A stretch of 64,000 bases of DNA, taken from positions 496,001-560,000 of the forward strand of contig JALJCQ010000013.1 in NCBI GenBank assembly GCA_023091665.1. Direction: 5' to 3'. Source of the DNA: Pythium myriotylum. Lineage: Eukaryota > Oomycota > Peronosporomycetes > Pythiales > Pythiaceae. Made by a program: the position numbers and the translations under genes. The notes beneath the pieces were generated by a model, which saw nothing but the letters and a program-made list of their open reading frames with translations, did no database searches and was not told the DNA's origin. Positions 59,514 to 64,000 of the stretch are shown in pieces; position 1 is the first letter of the stretch; each line of letters starts with the position of its first letter.

Positions 59514-60341
59514 TCACACAAGCGTGACGTTCATGGCAATGCCCTGGATCCAGGTCTTGACCGCCGATACCTTTGCGTACACGCCGGGCTTCCCAGCCAC
59601 GCCGCAGTCGTTGCCCCACGACACAGCGCCAATCAGCACGTCACCAGAACTTTGTTCGAGGATGATCGGCCCGCCTGAGTCACCCTGGCACGCGTCTCGG
59701 TCGCGCGCACCGCCCGCACAGAACATGGTCGACGTGATCGAGTGGCTCAGCCCCGCGGCCTTGCACTTGGTGGCGGATAACACCGGTACATCTACGCGGC
59801 GCAGCTCCTTGGACTCGGAGCCGCCTGACGACGTCGCTCCCCATCCTAATACAGTGGCGGTCGAGCCGGCGAAGGTCTCTGTGTCAGCGGAATACAATTT
59901 CACCGGCGTGTATCTCGTGACTGGCGCCGCGAGCTCGATGATGTTGAAGTCGTAGTCGAGCGTGCGAGCATTGTACCTCGGATGCCGCGTCTCGCGTTTG
60001 ATGGCCACGCGAACGCCGTCCGAGTCTCCGCTGGCGTAGTGCGTGCCCACAGCCGCGTACCTGGCGAGTCCGTAGCAGTGGGCAGCCGTGAGCACGTGAG
60101 TTGCCGAGATGAGCGAGCCTCCGCAGACGTCAGTGCCCGTTGCCGTCTCGCGCAGGCCCACAGCGTACGTCTTGGAGCCGGCAGGAACGACCGAGCCGCC
60201 GATGATTGCCTTGGAAGTGTTTCTTCCGTTCTCGTCAAAGCCGAGAAACGACGGTTCCCACACATCCGTGTGCTTTTCCGTCGTGGTGGCCGTCACGAGG
60301 GCAATACATAAAGACACCGACAGCAGCAGCACAGGAGCCAT
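59514..60341 (-). CDS. Secreted trypsin-like serine protease (S1A)
   Basis: A single-exon protein of 275 residues with signal peptide (MAPVLLLSVSLCIALVTA) and a short propeptide up to the activation site before IIGG (residues 46-49). The catalytic triad is complete: His88 in LTAAHC, Asp131 in DYDFNII and Ser222 in GDSGGP. Asp216, six residues before the serine, predicts trypsin-like cleavage after Lys or Arg. The residue preceding IIGG is Ala after Lys, so activation may need another protease. It lies between the pepsin-like gene and the methyltransferase gene, all on the minus strand. Confidence 0.95.
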   Translation of the reverse strand: MAPVLLLSVSLCIALVTATTTEKHTDVWEPSFLGFDENGRNTSKAIIGGSVVPAGSKTYAVGLRETATGTDVCGGSLISATHVLTAAHCYGLARYAAVGTHYASGDSDGVRVAIKRETRHPRYNARTLDYDFNIIELAAPVTRYTPVKLYSADTETFAGSTATVLGWGATSSGGSESKELRRVDVPVLSATKCKAAGLSHSITSTMFCAGGARDRDACQGDSGGPIILEQSSGDVLIGAVSWGNDCGVAGKPGVYAKVSAVKTWIQGIAMNVTLV

Positions 60342-60695
60342 CTACACGTCGTGGGTTCTCTTTGAAAGAGACGGAAAGTTGGAGAGTGAGACAGCAACTC
60401 CAGGTGCCAAGTGGTGAGGAGGGGCCGAAGCGAAGAGTCTGAGTCGGAGACTTGGGCCATCCACGAAGATACAGCAGTGCAACTCTTCCATTCAGCGAGC
60501 TGTTCGAAAAAAATCAGCATGGTTGACGCAGCTGCGAAGGAAAAAAGCGGCGCTCGGCAACAAATCACTACGTGACCCAGTCATATCAGGTGACTGCAAG
60601 TATCAGCACATCTGGTTTGAACGGTTGTCGGACTGGGCATCCAACTCAACTCGGGGGACTGTGGTGATACAGATATATGGTGGTTTCATTGGTGG
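60342..60695. other. Intergenic between trypsin and methyltransferase genes
   Basis: 354 bp containing the trypsin promoter. No coding sequence recognised. Confidence 0.4.
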
Positions 60696-61944
60696 CTACA
60701 GTCTCCCGAAGATAATGCGATCGCGCTCGTCGTCGCCGAGTGGCCTTTCGCACTCGAGTCGCAGCACTCGTGTCCTTCCGTCGGCTGCTTCACTTTCACG
60801 TCTGGGCGGAAGCCCAACGAGCACGTCGTTCTTGGGCGTCGCGTTGTTCGGGTGCATGACAAAGAGGAACGTCTCGTAGCCGTGTTCGCTCGCGAGCGCG
60901 TTGCGGTCGCTCTCGAGCAGGCTCTTGCAGAGCCGGCGGCGTTTGTTCACAGGCGTGGCGCTCACAGCTGCGTCGCTCGAGTGGCCAAAGTCAGCCGCGC
61001 GTGCCAGCACTTCGTACTCGGCGCGTTTGAGCTTGCGTCGCAGCGTCTGTGAGCGTGGGTACTCGAGTGCGCTGAGCTTGATCTTGCCGACGCAGCAGGG
61101 CGCGAGCACGAAGGCTGCTCGTGCATCGAGACACTTTTCCATGGCCATGTCGGTGGCCTCGCCGCACGCGTGGAGCGCGATGCCAACGTCGAACGGCGCC
61201 GTGTACTCGTCGATATACCCGCAAAAGATCTCGACGTTCGTGAGCTGTGCCGCCGCGATGCGCTCTTGGGCTGCAACAAAGCCAACCATGAGTCCGTGGA
61301 AAAAGAGAACAAGAGAGCGACCATACCACGCACCGATCCCGAGCGACGGCTCTTTCTTGTCGAGCACCACGAACGTACACTGCGGGAACATGCACGCGAG
61401 CGGGAGCGCGACGTACCCACTCCCGGCGCAGAACTCGACCACGCGGTCCCCGGGACTAATAGTTCATCAGACCACAACCGCCATGAGTACACCACATCCA
61501 CACATACTTCTCCCACTCCTCTTACCGCAGCATGCGCTGGAGAAACACGGCGAGGTTCTCGACCTGGTGGCGCTTCTTGCGGATCCGCTCTTCGGGCAGC
61601 TTGCCATCTCGCGGGTGGATGCCCTGGGGCAGCTCGTCCCACGGGATCACATTGGCATCGCATTCGCGGTCGTCTGCGTGCACGCAGCGCAGTGGGTTGC
61701 ATCGGTAGACGGCGCGCTGCGTCGCGAAGGCGTCGCTGTCGACGCGCGCGAGCAGCTCTTCGAACCACAATGGCGAGGCCCTGGGCGCGCGCAGGCCCTT
61801 GCGCTGCAGCTTCTGGCGGCTGCGAGCGCTCGTGGCCGTCGCGAAATCCTGAGACGAGCCATCGGAGCCATCGGACGCGAGCGCTTGCGGCCAGCACAAG
61901 TCGTCCCACGTGCCCCACGTCCGCTCGGGCAGCACGCCATTCAT
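60696..61944 (-). CDS. GSTCD-like class I methyltransferase
   Basis: Three exons: 61944-61526, 61455-61334 and 61270-60696, giving 1116 nt (371 residues). Exon 1 ends WDELPQGIHPRDGKLPEER ... ENLAVFLQRML. The methyltransferase core follows: motif I VVEFCAGSGYVALPLA, then FVVLDKKE and GIALHACGEATDMAMEKCL with APCCVGKIK. This layout is that of GSTCD/METTL25-type proteins, an SAM-dependent methyltransferase family that probably acts on RNA or protein; the substrate is not established here. The 63-nt intron 61333-61271 is a multiple of three without a stop, so it reads through. I call it an intron because its translation interrupts the conserved core and has GTGCGT/TTGCAG borders. Confidence 0.88.
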
Positions 61945-62052
61945 GGGTGGCGAGCCAAATGATGAATTTATCGGAAACCATCAATGCCCAGTAGGGAGCT
62001 AATTGATTTCGGAGGAAAACTAACCTAATGAGAGATACGAGCGTTTGAGCAC

Positions 62053-62118
62053 CGAAGACGAGAGATTACTTACATCATGTAAGTAATCTCTCGTCTTCGA
62101 CATGTAAGTTACATGTCG
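62053..62118. repeat. 47-bp perfect palindrome with overlapping 21-bp palindrome
   Basis: 62053-62099: 23-bp arms beginning CGAAGACGAGAGATTAC around one central base, with no mismatch. 62098-62118: CGACATGTAA, G, and its reverse complement. The two share bases 62098-62099. Confidence 0.95.
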
Positions 62119-62396
62119 ATGGTCAGGCTACCCTGCTCAGTGCTCCGGGGACAGGAAACGGCGTTCTCCATTACGACCCTGCCAGTCTTAGCTTCATTGG
62201 CCCAAAATGCTAAACCAAGACCGCAGAAGCGCTCGTTATCCTGGAATCCGGATCGTACACTCCACCATCCTACCAACGCGTGATAGATTGCAAGTGTAAT
62301 GTGATCGTGGGCGTTTTTCGGCGGGAACGCGGACGCTTTGTATGCACCGACGTGTGGGCGCGATTCAGTTGGAGTTCAATTAACACCCGCTACAAC

Positions 62397-62438
62397 AAAT
62401 CCTGCGAAACGCACATCAAATCCTGCGAAACGCGCATG
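62397..62438. repeat. 21-bp tandem repeat
   Basis: Two adjacent copies of CAAATCCTGCGAAACGC plus CAT ending, differing at one base. Confidence 0.8.
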
Positions 62439-63256
62439 GCCCATCTTCCTCAACTGCACTGGAGAGTTCTCGCTGGACGATGGAAGGTGAGCAACGAAGC
62501 GCCCGCACACGCCGACAATCTCTCAACCGATGGTGTTGGCTTTGAGTGCCAGGCTGAATAATTCCGCAATGGACCTCACGCTGACGAGTATTACTTTTTG
62601 ATTGTGACGGTGGGAGGCGAGGTCGGCTGAAGCATAATTGGATACACATTCATCTTACTCTCGAGGTTTGTTGCAGCAACCCGAGCTGGTGCCACCAATT
62701 CTTCAGTGGCGTTTGCTTGATGGATCAGATCAGCAGATCTTGGCGTTGGCAAAAGAAATCCGGATAGGAATTTATGATTTGCCCCACCACAGAAAATGGG
62801 CTCGGCACGGGTCATTACCACAAACCTGCGACTCAAACTCAAAATGCATGCAGTATTTGTGGTAAGTAAACCCACAAGAAGTTGTGTAGACAGAGCACAA
62901 ACCCACGTCGTCTCGTGCACACCAACAATTCCTAATTAGAGTGTAATCCGTACCCGGAATACCCACAATGGCTTCCGATTGGAATGTACACTCGAGGATG
63001 CCGGCGTAAAAGATCCAACATCCGTGACTCTCACAGAAAGACAGCCGAAGAAAGTGTTCGACTGTCTTTCTATTGTTATTTGTCCTCTCGACATCGTTTA
63101 CGCAGGATCTTTACAATCTTCAATCAGCACTCGAATCTGAGAACGGCGTGAAATAACAAACGACTATGATGACTGAGCCAGACGAGAGCCAAGCTTGGTG
63201 TTCAGGCTCAGCAATACGTTGGGCCATTTTCCAAATCGCCCTAAAAGAGCCAAGCC

Positions 63257-64000
63257 ATGAAGACCCTCCAGTCGATCCTGCTCGTGGCCACGGCCTTTGT
63301 CGGCGTTACCATCACCGAGCCGAAGCAGCTCTACCACGTCACGGCACCGAAGTCGGTCTTCGACGCGACGCTGCCAAAGTTCAAGGGCGAGCTCGATGTC
63401 TGGGCCATGTTGCCCGTCGAAGGTGACAAGATCACGGCCGACATCTACGCGACCGAAGCCGATGTGGCTCAGTTCCAGCAGTCGCACAACGGCAAGTTCC
63501 GCCTCTTTGCGAACGACACGCTCATCGTACGCGACCCGGTTAACACGCAGCAGCTTCTCGCCGAGCGTGCTGTGGTCCGAGCAACGTGCGCGACCAAGAC
63601 GCGTCGCCACCTCGAGCAGCTCGCGACGACCAAGTACGTCGACAACGCGTTCTTCGACTGCTTCCGCACGTCGGACGAAGTGTACGCGTTCTTCGACGCG
63701 CTCGTGGCCGAGAACCCGACGATCTTCACCAAGATCGCCAAGGTTACGACCACGTACGAAGGTCGCACCGTGCCCGGTTACAAAATCTCCACTGGATCGG
63801 GTCGCAAGGCTGTCTACACGCAAGGTCTCATCCACGCGCGCGAGTGGATCGCAGGCAGCTCCACATTCTACGTCATTGCCGCGATGCTCGATGGTCTCCG
63901 TGCTGGCGACGCCACAGTCACGAACCTCTTCAAGCTCTACGACTGGCACTTTGTGCCGATTCTGAACCTCGACGGCTACCGTTACTCGTGGAGCACGGAG
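63257..64000 (+). CDS. Secreted zinc carboxypeptidase (M14A), copy 2 (runs off right edge)
   Basis: ATG at 63257; 248 codons are present, covering signal peptide, propeptide and the catalytic domain through HAREW and the segment LYDWHFVPILNLDGY. It is almost identical to copy 1 (45363-46649) over this length; one clear change is Ala to Thr at residue 20 (VTIA to VTIT), right at the predicted signal-peptide cleavage site. The remaining zinc ligand and catalytic Glu lie outside the window. Confidence 0.93.
   Translation, partial: MKTLQSILLVATAFVGVTITEPKQLYHVTAPKSVFDATLPKFKGELDVWAMLPVEGDKITADIYATEADVAQFQQSHNGKFRLFANDTLIVRDPVNTQQLLAERAVVRATCATKTRRHLEQLATTKYVDNAFFDCFRTSDEVYAFFDALVAENPTIFTKIAKVTTTYEGRTVPGYKISTGSGRKAVYTQGLIHAREWIAGSSTFYVIAAMLDGLRAGDATVTNLFKLYDWHFVPILNLDGYRYSWSTE

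Larger units (their letters stand above)
61945..63256. other. Intergenic region with palindromes and duplicated promoter
   Basis: Contains the 47-bp palindrome near 62053 and a 21-bp tandem repeat at 62397-62438. From about 62.64 kb there is a diverged inverted copy of the region upstream of carboxypeptidase copy 1. A frame at 62280-62561 has no recognisable features. Confidence 0.5.

Noticed and set aside
1..64000. Idea that some genes are recent bacterial transfers (esterase, trypsin, HEPN-like)
   Set aside because: Codon and GC pattern resemble their neighbours and no bacterial operon context is seen; cannot be judged without a search.

Overview
The window looks like a gene-dense stretch of an oomycete genome, most likely a saprolegnialean such as Aphanomyces; the genus is an inference. 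The grounds are short GT-AG introns (about 45-75 bp for most), small intergenic spaces, a Crinkler (CRN) effector with an LYLAR-type header, families of LRR receptor-like TKL kinases, secreted proteases and carbohydrate hydrolases, and chromodomain Ty3/gypsy retrotransposons. I saw no bacterial operons, CRISPR arrays, rRNA or convincing tRNA genes.

Layout. 0-24 kb: a truncated F-box-like/LRR gene at the left edge, a small HEPN-like tail-anchored protein, and two inverted carboxylesterase paralogues (1.7-3.3 and 15.1-16.6 kb). These esterases bracket a head-to-head pair of LRR receptor kinases (A at 5.0-8.1 kb, B at 8.5-11.5 kb) and a second F-box-like gene. Two tandem receptor kinases follow (C at 16.8-19.8 kb, D at 20.5-23.5 kb). 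I could resolve all four receptors exon by exon: nearly every LRR sits in its own exon of about 66 nt bounded by phase-2 introns. Kinase A keeps every catalytic residue; B, C and D have lost several and are predicted pseudokinases. C and D share a nearly identical tract of about 0.7 kb that looks like gene conversion.

24-45 kb: decayed receptor-kinase relics on both sides, a CRN gene whose 3' part is interrupted by in-frame stops, and a nested pair of retrotransposons. The outer element is a minus-strand gypsy (27655-44734, 231-bp LTRs, AAATC target duplication). It is split by a plus-strand gypsy (32729-44377, 851-bp LTRs, CAGC target duplication). The inner element carries a degenerate and an intact RNase H domain, an antisense ORF and roughly 69 GGATCC hexamers where about 3 are expected by chance.

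45-64 kb: a metallocarboxypeptidase, an array of inverted repeats, a relic of a retroelement RNase H, two more F-box-like/LRR genes, a membrane-anchored GH5 glycosidase, a pepsin-like protein that has lost its active-site motifs, a trypsin, a GSTCD-like methyltransferase, a 47-bp perfect palindrome, and an inverted second copy of the carboxypeptidase running off the right edge.

Together the genes suggest a pathogen or saprotroph locus rich in cell-surface receptors and secreted hydrolases, shaped by local inverted duplication, gene conversion and nested transposon insertion. Exon structures are my own reading of splice signals and frame; none has transcript support here.
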